From Pseudomonas pharyngis (lineage in GTDB: Bacteria; Pseudomonadota; Gammaproteobacteria; Pseudomonadales; Pseudomonadaceae), in contig NZ_BQID01000006.1 in NCBI RefSeq assembly GCF_021602345.1, forward strand, positions 124,001 through 188,000: a DNA stretch of 64,000 bases, read 5' to 3'. The translations under genes and the position numbers were made by a program. The notes below the pieces were generated by a model. The model worked only from the letters and a program-made list of their open reading frames with translations, was not told the DNA's origin and did no database searches. Below are positions 15,979-24,528 of the stretch, in pieces; position 1 is the stretch's first letter; each line of letters begins with the position of its first letter.

Positions 15979-16368
15979 ATGAAAAAAGCGTTGATTGCCT
16001 ACGTTGCCACACTGCTGGCGTTTCTTCTGCTCGACGGGCTCTGGCTCGGCGTGTTGATGGCGCCGACCTATCGCGAACTGCTCGGTTCGCTGATGCTCGA
16101 AAAACCGTTGCTGGTGCCGGCAGCGGTTTTTTATTGCCTGTACGTTTTCGGCTGTGTGGTGTTTGTGGTGCTGCCATCGCTGACCTGGCAACGCGCCGCC
16201 CGCATGGGCGCGCTGCTGGGGCTGGTGGCTTATGGCACCTATGACCTGACCAACTGGGCGACGTTGCGCGGCTGGTCGGCGCAGGTGTCACTGATGGATT
16301 GGGCCTGGGGGACGTTTGCCACGGCGCTGGTCTGTACGGTCGGGTTTTGGGCCGCTCGCCGAGGCTGA
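15979..16368 (+). CDS. DUF2177 family membrane protein
   Basis: A 129-residue inner-membrane protein with four predicted helices (about 5-25, 42-62, 72-92 and 105-125). MKKALIAYVATLLAFLLLDGLWLGVLMAP and GLVAYGTYDLTNWATLRGW are characteristic of DUF2177. Function unknown. It follows cvfB by 44 bp on the same strand and could be partly co-transcribed with it. Confidence 0.85.
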   Translation: MKKALIAYVATLLAFLLLDGLWLGVLMAPTYRELLGSLMLEKPLLVPAAVFYCLYVFGCVVFVVLPSLTWQRAARMGALLGLVAYGTYDLTNWATLRGWSAQVSLMDWAWGTFATALVCTVGFWAARRG

Positions 16369-16457
16369 CGGCGGGCATGACGCAACAGGGCAATTGCATG
16401 TCTTTGCCGGGCGGCAATTTCTGTCCGACTGGTTGATAATCCCTGCCATCCTTTTTC

Positions 16458-16486
16458 GCCCCGGACAAAGAGCCGGGGCTTTGTTT
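16458..16486 (+). terminator. Terminator after DUF2177 gene
   Basis: GCCCCGG (16458-16464) and CCGGGGC (16473-16479) form a 7-bp GC stem, followed by TTTGTTT. It lies between the DUF2177 gene and the DMT transporter. Confidence 0.75.
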
Positions 16487-16531
16487 GACCATTGGAAAAA
16501 CTGCCATGTCGTGTGTGTTCGAGGTATCGAG

Positions 16532-17464
16532 GTGAGCGTCAGTCGGCGCAGTGCCGACAGATTTGCCCTGCAAGTGATGATCGGCCTGTGCCTGATCTGG
16601 GGCGTGCAGCAGGTGATGATCAAGTGGGCGGCGACCGACATTGCGCCGGTGATGCAGGCGGCGGGGCGGTCGGGAATTTCCGCGTTGCTGGTAGGACTGC
16701 TCATCTGCTGGAAGGGTGGCTGGGATCAGGTCGGTGCTACCTGGCGCGGCGGCTTGCTGGCCGGTGCCTTGTTCGGTCTGGAGTTCCTGTTCATCTCCGA
16801 AGGCTTGCAGTTGACCACGGCGGCGCACATGTCGGTGTTCCTCTACACCGCGCCGATCTTCACTGCGCTGGGCGTGCATTTTCTGTTGCCGAGCGAGCGT
16901 CTAAGACCGGTGCAATGGCTGGGGATCTTCATGGCGTTCGTCGGGATTGCCGTGGCGTTTGCCGGTGGCGTGTCGTGGGACAACCTCGACCGCCGCATGT
17001 TGATGGGCGATGCCCTCGGCGTGCTGGCCGGTGCCAGTTGGGGCGCGACCACCGTGGTGGTGCGCGCTTCGCGTCTGTCGGAGGCGCCGGTGACCCTGAC
17101 CCTGTTCTATCAACTGATCGTCGGCTTCATCGGCCTGTTGCTGATCGCACTGCTCAGCGGCCAGATCACCCACGTCAGCCTGACCGCCGTGGCGGTGGGC
17201 AGCGTGCTGTTCCAGGGGCTGGTGGTGTCTTTCTTCAGTTACCTGACCTGGTTCTGGCTGCTGCGCCGTTATCTGGCGGCCAACCTTGCGGTGTTTTCCT
17301 TCATGACGCCGTTGTTTGGCGTGACCTTCGGCGTGGTGCTGCTCGGCGAAGAACTCAGCCTGAATTTCATCATCGGTGCCGTGCTGGTGTTGCTCGGCAT
17401 CACCTTCGTCAGCGCGGAACAGTGGGTGCGTCGGCGTTTGCGCAAAGCCCTCGGTCAGCCGTAA
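16532..17464 (+). CDS. EamA/DMT family transporter
   Basis: A 310-residue inner-membrane protein with ten predicted helices in two EamA repeats (FALQVMIGLCLIWGVQQVMIKWAATDIAPVMQAAGRSGISALLVG in the first, LGVLAGASWGATTVVVRASRLSEAP in the second). It is probably an efflux carrier for a small metabolite; the substrate is unknown. I start at GTG 16532, which has GAGG seven bases upstream and gives the usual family N-terminus; the open frame from 16316 overlaps the preceding gene and the terminator. Its last 56 bases overlap the convergent MFS gene. Confidence 0.85.
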   Translation: MSVSRRSADRFALQVMIGLCLIWGVQQVMIKWAATDIAPVMQAAGRSGISALLVGLLICWKGGWDQVGATWRGGLLAGALFGLEFLFISEGLQLTTAAHMSVFLYTAPIFTALGVHFLLPSERLRPVQWLGIFMAFVGIAVAFAGGVSWDNLDRRMLMGDALGVLAGASWGATTVVVRASRLSEAPVTLTLFYQLIVGFIGLLLIALLSGQITHVSLTAVAVGSVLFQGLVVSFFSYLTWFWLLRRYLAANLAVFSFMTPLFGVTFGVVLLGEELSLNFIIGAVLVLLGITFVSAEQWVRRRLRKALGQP

Positions 17465-18590
17465 CGGATTTGCACGCCAGACCGCCGGCAATCAGCAGGC
17501 CGCTGCCGGCGATCACCAGCGCCGGTTGCAGGCCACCGCTGAAATGGCTGCTGACCGCCGCCAGCAACGGCCCGCTGAGCTGGCCGACGGCGAAGCACGC
17601 AGTGAGCAGGCCGGCGTTGCGCTGGGTGGCGTGAGGCGCCAGTTCCTGGGAGCGTTGCATCACCAGTTGCATGCAGGCCAGGAACGGCGTGCCGCACAGG
17701 ATCACGCCCAGCGCCAGACCAAGGCCACTGCCCAGCAGACAAGCGAACACCCCGACAGCCTGCAGCCACAACGTCGCCATCAACCAGTGCCGGGTGGTTT
17801 CCGGATCGTGCCGACGCAAACTCACCAGCAGCACACCAATCGCAGCGCCAAGGCCGAAGCACGGCCAGAACAGATCCGCCTGCCATTGCCCGTGAAACTG
17901 CGTGTTGGCCATTTGCGACAGAAACGTGGCCGGAATGATGTAGCCCACGCCGTACAAGGCATACACCACCGCCAAACGTCCAATGCCACGATTTGACGAA
18001 CCGACCGCAGTCGGCGCGGCCGGCACGCCGACACCCGGTTGCGGCAGGATCCGCACGATTCCCAGCAGCATCACCAGCGCCACGGCGGCGTAGATCAGCC
18101 ACAGGGTGGCGGAAGTCTGCTGCGCCAGATGTGAGAACAGCGCCAACAGCCCAGTCAGAAAAATCCCCAACCCCGGCCCGGCAAATACCAGCGCCCCCAA
18201 CCGTGGGCGACCCGCCGCCGCAGCCAGTGGCTGACTCAACGCAGTAATCATCACCAGCACCCAGGCGCTCGCCACACCAGTGCCGAAGCGCAGTAACAAA
18301 TGCGACCAGAAACCGTTGGCCCAAAACGACGCCAGTGTCAGCAGCACACACAACCACAAGCCACCATGCAGGCGCCGCTGTACCTGATCCGATCGGCGGG
18401 AAAACATCGCGTCCACCGCACCGAGCAGATAGCCGAGGTAGTTGGCCGCCGCAATCAGACCGGCGGCGGTCAGGTCGATCTGGCCTTCGCTGAGCAGGTG
18501 CGGCAGTTGCGGGGTGAGGGCGAAACGCCCGATGCCCATGGCCATCATCAGGGCAATGAAACAGGCGAATAAGCGAATCAGGGGTGACAT
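17409..18590 (-). CDS. MFS transporter, YbfB/YjiJ family
   Basis: A 393-residue major-facilitator transporter with twelve predicted helices. The start (MSPLIRLFACFIALMMAMGIGRFALTPQLPHLL) and GLIAAANYLGYLLGA are typical of the YbfB/YjiJ family. It is an inner-membrane carrier with unknown substrate. It is divergent from a LysR gene across 104 bp, so that regulator probably controls it. The last 56 bases lie antisense to the end of the DMT transporter gene. Confidence 0.87.
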   Translation of the reverse strand: MSPLIRLFACFIALMMAMGIGRFALTPQLPHLLSEGQIDLTAAGLIAAANYLGYLLGAVDAMFSRRSDQVQRRLHGGLWLCVLLTLASFWANGFWSHLLLRFGTGVASAWVLVMITALSQPLAAAAGRPRLGALVFAGPGLGIFLTGLLALFSHLAQQTSATLWLIYAAVALVMLLGIVRILPQPGVGVPAAPTAVGSSNRGIGRLAVVYALYGVGYIIPATFLSQMANTQFHGQWQADLFWPCFGLGAAIGVLLVSLRRHDPETTRHWLMATLWLQAVGVFACLLGSGLGLALGVILCGTPFLACMQLVMQRSQELAPHATQRNAGLLTACFAVGQLSGPLLAAVSSHFSGGLQPALVIAGSGLLIAGGLACKSVTADRGLCANADAPTVPR

Positions 18591-18694
18591 GGTCTGAATT
18601 CCGTTGGAGGTTCAATGACCGTCAGGCTAGGACTGATTGACTTTCTTTAAAATTGAATAATAGTGAGTAACTTGTTCTGTTCAGGAGAAAGGTT

Positions 18695-19588
18695 GTGGAG
18701 TTCAGCCAATTGCGGATCTTCCAGGCCGTGGCGGAGGAGGGCTCGATCACCCGCGCCGCCGAACGTTTGCATCGCGTGCCGTCGAACCTGTCGACCCGGC
18801 TCAAACAGCTCGAAGAGCAACTGGGTGTCGAACTGTTCGTCCGTGAGCGTCAGCGTTTGCAGTTGTCGCCTGCGGGAAAAGTCCTGCTGGACTACACCGG
18901 CAAACTGTTCGCCCTGCGCGATCAGGCCTGCGCGGCGGTGATGGGCGGGCAGCCGGCGGGGGATTTCGTGCTCGGCACGCTGTACAGCACCGCCGCGATC
19001 CATTTGCCGGCGCTGCTCGCGCGCTATCACAAGCAATATCCGGCGGTGAATCTTCAGGTGCAGTCCGGGCCCAGTGGCGAGTTGCTCGAAGGCCTGCTCA
19101 CCGGGCGCCTCGACGCCGCGCTGGTGGACGGCCCGCCGCAACTGGCCGGGATCGACGGTGTGCCGTTGTGCAACGAGCGACTGGTGCTGATCAGCGAGGC
19201 CGATCACCCGCCGGTGCGCAGCGCCAAGGATGTCGAAGGGCGCGCAGTGTTCACCTTTCGTCATGGCTGCGCCTATCGCGCACGGCTGGAAGCGTGGTTC
19301 GCCCACTACCAGGCGGCGATGGGCCGGGCGATGGAAATCGAGTCCTATCAGGGCATGCTCGCCTGCGTGATTGCCGGCAGCGGCGTGGCGCTGATGTCGG
19401 AGTCGATGCTCGCCAGCCTGCCGGGGCGCGAAAGCGTGGCGGTGCATCCGCTGGCCGAGCCTTTTGCCAGTGCGACAACATGGCTCATGTGGCGTCGGGG
19501 CATGGTCGGTGCCAACCTCAACGCGTGGATTGAACAACAGCAGGCGCTCTATCCCGTGGCTGGCGAGGACGTGCGGGAAACGGCTTGA
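18695..19588 (+). CDS. LysR family transcriptional regulator
   Basis: A 297-residue LysR regulator that starts with GTG at 18695, preceded by AGGAGAAAGG. The winged helix spans about residues 1-60 (FSQLRIFQAVAEEGSITRAAERLHRVPSNLSTRLKQLEEQLG), followed by an effector-binding domain. It lies next to the PA1414-like gene, as PA1413 does in PAO1 from memory. The neighbouring divergent MFS gene is the likely target. The 104-bp shared spacer is AT-rich and shows no clear long palindrome. Confidence 0.92.
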   Translation: MEFSQLRIFQAVAEEGSITRAAERLHRVPSNLSTRLKQLEEQLGVELFVRERQRLQLSPAGKVLLDYTGKLFALRDQACAAVMGGQPAGDFVLGTLYSTAAIHLPALLARYHKQYPAVNLQVQSGPSGELLEGLLTGRLDAALVDGPPQLAGIDGVPLCNERLVLISEADHPPVRSAKDVEGRAVFTFRHGCAYRARLEAWFAHYQAAMGRAMEIESYQGMLACVIAGSGVALMSESMLASLPGRESVAVHPLAEPFASATTWLMWRRGMVGANLNAWIEQQQALYPVAGEDVRETA

Positions 19589-19730
19589 ACGAACGATCAG
19601 GGATTTGGATCAATTCAGTAACAGATCATTGCGGATTTGGCCGAGCATTGCGTAGGACTTCGGACTATTATCAGTGCGAAGCGGCCTCAGAATTCCGGAC
19701 GCTCAGCACCACCCTGAAGGGGGCATGACG

Positions 19731-19859
19731 ATGAAAGAGAAAATTCAAAACTGGCTGCACGATTTGGGTGTTGCCCTCGGCTTGATCGAACCGCCTCTGC
19801 AACCGGTCCCGATTCGCACCGATGACGAACAGCGTCGGCGTCAGCCACGTCGGCGGTAA
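19731..19859 (+). CDS. PA1414-like small protein
   Basis: A 42-residue protein, MKEKIQNWLHDLGVALGLIEPPL followed by a PVPIRTDDEQRRRQPRRR tail. It has an amphipathic N-terminal helix and a basic arginine-rich C-terminus. I recall the P. aeruginosa homologue PA1414 as a very short protein strongly induced under low oxygen; its function is unknown. I choose ATG 19731 because AAGGGGG lies about eight bases upstream; the ATG at 19725 is too close to it. A canonical Anr box (TTGAT-N4-ATCAA) is not visible upstream. The gene ends before a strong bidirectional hairpin. Confidence 0.82.
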   Translation: MKEKIQNWLHDLGVALGLIEPPLQPVPIRTDDEQRRRQPRRR

Positions 19860-19894
19860 TGCCCCGCTTTGAAGGATCAAAGGATTTAAACGCC

Positions 19895-19949
19895 AAAAGA
19901 TCGCACCCGGCCGTCGCTCCATGGAGTGGCGGCCGGGTGCGATCTTTTG
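19895..19949. terminator. Bidirectional terminator between PA1414-like and ACP-like genes
   Basis: Arms AAAAGATCGCACCCGGCCG and CGGCCGGGTGCGATCTTTT (19 bp) are perfectly complementary, with a further partial stem inside (CTCCATGGAG). The A- and T-runs at the outer ends make it an intrinsic terminator on both strands. It sits between convergent genes ending at 19859 and 19953. Confidence 0.92.
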
Positions 19950-19952
19950 TTT

Positions 19953-20201
19953 TCAGTGACGCCCGATTTCCATCAGAAACCGGCTCAGGTCATTCACGGT
20001 TTTCGCAGTCTTGAGCATCCGGTCCTCTTCGGCGGTGAAGGCCGTCAGTCCGAATTCATCTTCCAGATGGAAGATCAGATCCTCGATATCCGCTTTTTCC
20101 AGCCCCAGTTGCGCAAGGCTGGTGTGGTCGTCGAATTCACGATTTTCCAGCAGGCGCAGGATGAAGCGGTGCACGGCAGCACGCACGGCAGCTCTTCTCA
20201 T
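19953..20201 (-). CDS. Acyl-carrier-protein-like protein lacking the phosphopantetheine serine
   Basis: An 82-residue four-helix protein aligned by eye with acyl carrier proteins: LGLEKADIEDLIFHLEDEFGL matches the conserved LGxDSLxxxELxxxLEDEFG region. The Asp-Ser-Leu triplet is replaced by Glu34-Lys35-Ala36, so the serine that carries 4'-phosphopantetheine is absent and the protein should not load acyl groups. The basic N-terminus (MRRAAVRAAVHRF) is also unusual for an ACP. It is the last gene of the leftward row that begins at gbuA. A structural or adaptor role is possible. Confidence 0.78.
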   Translation of the reverse strand: MRRAAVRAAVHRFILRLLENREFDDHTSLAQLGLEKADIEDLIFHLEDEFGLTAFTAEEDRMLKTAKTVNDLSRFLMEIGRH

Positions 20202-20245
20202 GGCAGATATTTATTGTGGTTGATCTGACTGAAGTACAGCAGGCC

Positions 20246-20971
20246 TCAGGCGTGCCGGCGCAACCATTCGTCAATCATCCCGCGCAAATGCGCCCCGGAA
20301 AAACTGCCGAAGTGCCCGCCATGCACCGTGCGGATCTTCAGCCCCTGCAAGCGCCGCAGGCTGGCGGCGTAGTCGTCGAGGTTGGAATGGTAGGCGTCTT
20401 CGATCAACGGCCCGTCGTAAATGATGTCGCCGCTGAACAGGGTTTCGCTGGCCGCTTCATAGAGGCTGATCCCGCCCGGTGAGTGTCCCGGCGTGTGCAG
20501 CACCTGCAGCGTGCGATTGCCCAGGTCCAGCACATCGCCGTCCTCTACATACCCGGTGGCCGGCGCCGCCTTGACCCGATATTCGGCGTAGCACAACGGG
20601 CAATCCGGGTGCGCTTCGAACATGTCGTCGCCGACGAAGGCCCGGCTCAGATCGTTCTCGCCATCCGGCGCTGCCAGAATGTTCGCCTCGGCCGGGTGCA
20701 CCAGTCGTTCGGCAAATTCGTGATGCCCGGCGATGTGGTCGAAATGGCAATGACTGGCCACCGCCACCAGTGGCCGTTCGGTCAGCCACGGCAGTTGCTC
20801 GCGCAGGCTGACCAGCCCGGAACCGCTGTCGAGCAACAGATCCTTGTCCCGCCCCTGAACGTGCCACAGGTTGCAGCGGTAGAAGGGGCGGATGAACGGC
20901 TCGTGAATCAGCCGAATGCCGTCGCTCAGGCTTTGCACTTCGAACCACTGATCGCGAGAAACAATCTTCAT
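20246..20971 (-). CDS. MBL-fold metallo-hydrolase
   Basis: A 241-residue metallo-beta-lactamase-fold hydrolase. The zinc motif is intact: HCHFDH at residues 74-79 (His74, His76, Asp78, His79), a later His in LHTPGHSPGG, and an Asp in FSGDIIYDG. It is cytoplasmic, without a signal peptide. I start at ATG 20971; GGAG lies about ten bases upstream. It follows the sodium symporter gene by 84 bp and belongs to the guanidinobutyrate cluster by position, although its reaction there is not known. Confidence 0.88.
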   Translation of the reverse strand: MKIVSRDQWFEVQSLSDGIRLIHEPFIRPFYRCNLWHVQGRDKDLLLDSGSGLVSLREQLPWLTERPLVAVASHCHFDHIAGHHEFAERLVHPAEANILAAPDGENDLSRAFVGDDMFEAHPDCPLCYAEYRVKAAPATGYVEDGDVLDLGNRTLQVLHTPGHSPGGISLYEAASETLFSGDIIYDGPLIEDAYHSNLDDYAASLRRLQGLKIRTVHGGHFGSFSGAHLRGMIDEWLRRHA

Positions 20972-21055
20972 CAAGCATTTTCTCCAGACGAAAAAAACGG
21001 GTGTGGCAACCGACGCCACACCCGCCGAAGAAAGCATCAAGTCGTTGTGTTCAGC

Positions 21056-22435
21056 TTAGATTGCGTTCGCCACTACGTTTGGGCGACGGGACATCAGGCT
21101 GACCACCACAAAACTCACCAGACCCACAGCCAGGCTGTAGTAGATCGGCGTGTTGGCATCCAGACCGTCCTTGAACATGAACAGCAAGGCAGTGGCGAAA
21201 CCCAGGCCCATGCTGGCGATGGCGCCGGCAGTGGTCGCGCGTTTCCAGAAGATCGCACCGATAAGCGGGATCAGCATGCCGCCCACCAACAGGTTGTACG
21301 CGAGGGTCAGGGCGCTGATCACGTCGTTGACCACCAGCGCGATGCCCAGCACCACGACACCGGTCAGCAGGGTGAACAGACGGTTCACACCCAGGCTCGA
21401 CTGTTTGCCGCCACGCAGTTTCGGCAGCAGGTCTTCGGTCAGGGTGGTGGCAGCGGCGAGCAGGCCGGCGCTGGCGGTGGACATCATCGCGGCCAGGGCT
21501 GCTGCGATCACCAGGCCACGGATACCGTCCGGCAGCGACAGTTTGACGATCGCGGCGAAGGCGTTGTTGACGTTGTCCAGATCCGGGATCAGCACATGTG
21601 CAGCCATGCCGATCAGGGCACAGGCCAGACCGTAGAGGATGCAGTAGATGCCCGCGAAGCTACCGGCGTACTGAGCCACTTTTTCGTTCTTCACGGTGAA
21701 CACCCGTTGCCAGATGTCCTGACCGATCAGGATGCCGAAGAAGTAGATCATGAAGTAGGTGATGATCGTGTCCCAGCCGATGGTGGTGAAGCTGAAGGCG
21801 GTGGCCGGCAGTTTCAGCACCAGTTCGTCCCAGCCGCCGACGCGGTACAGGCAGATTGGCAGGAGGATGAACATCAGGCCGACGGTCTTGATGATGAACT
21901 GGACGATGTCGGTCAGGGTCAGCGACCACATGCCGCCGATGGCCGAGTAGATCACCACCACGCCACCGCCGAGCAGTACCGAGATCCAGAACGGCAGGCC
22001 GAACAGCACTTGCAGCACGGTGCCGATGGCGAGGATCGAGGTCACGCCGATCATCAGCGCGTAGGCCAGCATGATCGCCGCGCTCGCCGAGCGGGCCATC
22101 GGGTTATAGCGTTTTTCCAGGACCTGGGTAACGGTGTAGATCTTCAGTTTCAGCAGCGGCTTGGCCAGGAACAGGTTCAGCGCCACGATGCCGCAACCCA
22201 GTGCCGCGCACAGCCAGAAACCGGAAATGCCGTGCACGTAGCCCAGACGCACGGTGCCGACGGTGGACGCGCCGCCGAGAACGGTCGCCGCCATGGTGCC
22301 CATGTACAGGCTCGGGCCGAGGTTACGCCCGGCCACCAGGAAGTCCTCGTTGGTCTTGGCCTTGCGCATGCCGAAGTAGCCGAGCAAGAGCATGCCGGCG
22401 GCGTAGATGAGGACGACGAATAAATCCAAAGCCAT
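21056..22435 (-). CDS. Sodium:solute symporter (SSS family)
   Basis: A 459-residue inner-membrane symporter with about thirteen predicted helices. SSS-family features are the N-terminal YFGMRKAKTNEDFLVAGRNLGP, the IYSAIGGMWSLTLTDIVQFIIKTVGL segment and AALAAMMSTASAGLLAAATTLTEDLL. It takes up a solute with Na+. Its position in the gbu row suggests 4-guanidinobutyrate or a related guanidino compound; PA1418 holds the same place in PAO1 from memory. I start at ATG 22435, with GGAGA at a nine-base spacing, because the longer frame adds a non-membrane leader across the spacer. Confidence 0.9.
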   Translation of the reverse strand: MALDLFVVLIYAAGMLLLGYFGMRKAKTNEDFLVAGRNLGPSLYMGTMAATVLGGASTVGTVRLGYVHGISGFWLCAALGCGIVALNLFLAKPLLKLKIYTVTQVLEKRYNPMARSASAAIMLAYALMIGVTSILAIGTVLQVLFGLPFWISVLLGGGVVVIYSAIGGMWSLTLTDIVQFIIKTVGLMFILLPICLYRVGGWDELVLKLPATAFSFTTIGWDTIITYFMIYFFGILIGQDIWQRVFTVKNEKVAQYAGSFAGIYCILYGLACALIGMAAHVLIPDLDNVNNAFAAIVKLSLPDGIRGLVIAAALAAMMSTASAGLLAAATTLTEDLLPKLRGGKQSSLGVNRLFTLLTGVVVLGIALVVNDVISALTLAYNLLVGGMLIPLIGAIFWKRATTAGAIASMGLGFATALLFMFKDGLDANTPIYYSLAVGLVSFVVVSLMSRRPNVVANAI

Positions 22436-22492
22436 GATGGCGTGTCTCCGATTGTCTTTTTTATGGTGAAACAAATTGGTTCTATGAGGCTG

Positions 22493-22523
22493 CCCTTGTG
22501 GGAGCAAGCCCGCTCCCGCAGGG
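22493..22523. repeat. REP hairpin, GTGGGAGC type
   Basis: CCCTTGTGGGAGC and GCTCCCGCAGGG pair around AAGCCC. It lies in the 92-bp spacer between the NCS1 permease and the sodium symporter genes and could lower expression of the downstream symporter or stabilise the upstream message. Confidence 0.65.
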
Positions 22524-22527
22524 TTGA

Positions 22528-24039
22528 TCAGGCAGCCTGCCGCAGCGCCGCTTCAGCCGGCGCATGGGCGCCTTTGCTGCGGGGATCCTTCGGGCCGTAG
22601 ACCAGCGCCGGTTCCGGGAACAGGCTCAGCAGCATCAGGTACATCACCGAGGCCAGACCGAGGGTCACCAGCAGGCTGATGTCGATGCCGCCGGCCAGTT
22701 CACCGAGCGGGCCGACAAACTGCCCCGGCAGATTGACGAAGCACAGGCCGACCGCCGCGCTCGGGATCCACGCGCCCAGGCCGCGCCAGTTCCAGCCGTG
22801 GCTGAACCAGTAGCGTCCGCCTTGCTCGCCGCGAGTGAACACTTGCAGGTCGTCCGGGCAGTAGAAGCCGCGACGCACCACCAGGCCGATGATCATGATC
22901 ACCATCCATGGGGTGGTGCAGGTGATGATCAGGACCGCGAAGGTCGACACGCTCTGCACCAGGTTCGCCGCAAAGCGCCCGATGAAGATGAAGGCAATCG
23001 ACAGCACGCCGATCAGCAACGTCGCCTTGACCCGTGAAAGCAGACGCGGGAACACGCTGGACATGTCCAGCCCGGTGCCATACAGCGATGTGGTGCCGGT
23101 GGACATGCCGCCGATCACCGCAATCAGGCACACCGGCAGGAAGAACCAGCTCGGCGACACCGCCAGCAGACCGCCGACGTAGTTGTTGGCCGCGATGTAG
23201 TCCGGTGCCTGGATCGCCACGATGGTCGCGGTGGTCAGGCCGAACAGGAACGGGATGAAGGTGGCGATCTGCGACAGAACCACCGCCGCCATGATCCGCT
23301 GACGCGAGGTTTCACGCGGGATGTAGCGGGCCCAGTCGCCGAGGAACGCGCCGAAGGAAATCGGGTTGCTCATCGCTACCAGTGCGGCGCCGATGAACGC
23401 GGCCCAAAAGCCTGGCTGGCCGAGGCTTACGGTGCCGGCGTAGTGCGCATCGAACGGGCCGGCGAAAGCGAAGATGCCCAGCAGGAACAGCAGGCTCGCG
23501 CTCCACACCGCGACCTTGTTCACCCACAGCAGGAAGCGGAAGCCGTAGATGCACACGGTCAGCACCAGAATCGCGAACAGACCGTAGGCCAGGCCCAGGG
23601 TCAGGTCGGTTTCCGGCAGGCCGATCAGGCGTTTCGCACCACCGATCAACGCATCTCCCGAACTCCACACCGAGAGCGAGAAGAAGGCGATGGCGGTCAA
23701 CAGCGACAGGAACGAACCGACGATCCGCCCGTGCACGCCGAAGTGCGCACCGGACGACACGGCATTGTTGGTGCCGTTGAGCGGGCCGAACAGGCCCATC
23801 GGTGCGAGGATCAGCGAGCCGAGCAGCACGCCCGAGACAATCGCCCAGACGCCCGCCTGAAAGGACAGGCCGAACAGCACCGGGAAACTGCCGAGCACGG
23901 CGGTGGCAAAGGTATTCGCGCCGCCAAAGATCATGCGGAACAAGTCCACGGGACCGGCGGTGCGTTCGTTGTCCGGGATCTGTTCGACCCCGTGGGTTTC
24001 AATCTGCGTAAGGCTTTGGTCGTTGTTGTTGTTATTCAT
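22528..24039 (-). CDS. NCS1 family purine/cytosine-type permease
   Basis: A 503-residue inner-membrane transporter with about twelve helices, of the nucleobase:cation symporter-1 (cytosine permease-like) family: DLFRMIFGGANTFATAVLGSFPVLFGLSFQAGVWAIVSGVLLGSLILAPMGLFGP at the start and SFGAFLGDWARYIPRETSR in the middle. It is encoded 56 bp after the NTF2-like gene in the gbuA row. PA1419 is the equivalent in PAO1 from memory. The substrate is most likely 4-guanidinobutyrate or another guanidino compound, inferred from context only. Confidence 0.88.
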   Translation of the reverse strand: MNNNNNDQSLTQIETHGVEQIPDNERTAGPVDLFRMIFGGANTFATAVLGSFPVLFGLSFQAGVWAIVSGVLLGSLILAPMGLFGPLNGTNNAVSSGAHFGVHGRIVGSFLSLLTAIAFFSLSVWSSGDALIGGAKRLIGLPETDLTLGLAYGLFAILVLTVCIYGFRFLLWVNKVAVWSASLLFLLGIFAFAGPFDAHYAGTVSLGQPGFWAAFIGAALVAMSNPISFGAFLGDWARYIPRETSRQRIMAAVVLSQIATFIPFLFGLTTATIVAIQAPDYIAANNYVGGLLAVSPSWFFLPVCLIAVIGGMSTGTTSLYGTGLDMSSVFPRLLSRVKATLLIGVLSIAFIFIGRFAANLVQSVSTFAVLIITCTTPWMVIMIIGLVVRRGFYCPDDLQVFTRGEQGGRYWFSHGWNWRGLGAWIPSAAVGLCFVNLPGQFVGPLGELAGGIDISLLVTLGLASVMYLMLLSLFPEPALVYGPKDPRSKGAHAPAEAALRQAA

Positions 24040-24095
24040 GATCTGCTCCGATCATAAAGGCGCGCCTCATCGTGTGTGAGGCGTCACCTGTTTGG

Positions 24096-24518
24096 CTAAG
24101 GGGATGGCAGCCCTTCCGGCATTGCGGACAAATGTTCGTGGCAGGCCAGCCAAAGGCCTTGTTGTTCTAGGCTCGACGCTTGTTTTCTGAAAACAATCGT
24201 CTCGCGCTCCTGGCTGAAGTGTTGCTCCCCTTGCATGCGCAGCTCGGTGGCCACGTCATGGATGAAAATCGCCACGTCACCCTGCAGGCTGACGAAGGCG
24301 TTGCTCGAGGTGCAGGACAGCACCTCGAAGCCATCCTCGGCGCGCCAGCTGTCCCACAACGCCTGGTAGGCATCGCGCGACAGCAGGGGCTGTTCGAGGG
24401 TGTAGAACACGAAGCTGGCGTCGGCGCTGAACGCGCCGAAGTAGGCTTCGCGATCGTTGCGGGCGAAGGCGGACACCAGATCGGCGGCCGCTTTCAGAAC
24501 CTGATCACGTTCGTTCAT
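24096..24518 (-). CDS. NTF2-like / SnoaL-type protein
   Basis: A 140-residue protein with the cone-shaped NTF2-like fold pattern: N-terminal helices VLKAAADLVSAFARNDREAYFGAFSADASFVFYTLEQPLLSRDAYQALWDSW, then strands FEVLSCTSSNAFVSLQGDVAIFIHDVATEL and ETIVFRKQ...LWLACHEHLS. The family includes enzymes such as ketosteroid isomerase and many non-catalytic ligand-binding proteins. The gene starts 10 bp after the gbuA stop, so it is very likely co-translated. It could bind a guanidino compound or GABA; there is no direct evidence. Confidence 0.84.
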   Translation of the reverse strand: MNERDQVLKAAADLVSAFARNDREAYFGAFSADASFVFYTLEQPLLSRDAYQALWDSWRAEDGFEVLSCTSSNAFVSLQGDVAIFIHDVATELRMQGEQHFSQERETIVFRKQASSLEQQGLWLACHEHLSAMPEGLPSP

Positions 24519-24528
24519 GACCCGACCC

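Noticed and set aside
19589-19730. Anr box upstream of the PA1414-like gene
   Set aside because: TTGGATCAA and GATCA fragments are present, but no TTGAT-N4-ATCAA with correct spacing.
20483-22423. 646-codon plus-strand frame across the metallo-hydrolase and sodium symporter genes
   Set aside because: It is antisense to two well-supported genes, has a His/Gln/Asp-rich composition typical of shadow frames, and spans a gene boundary.
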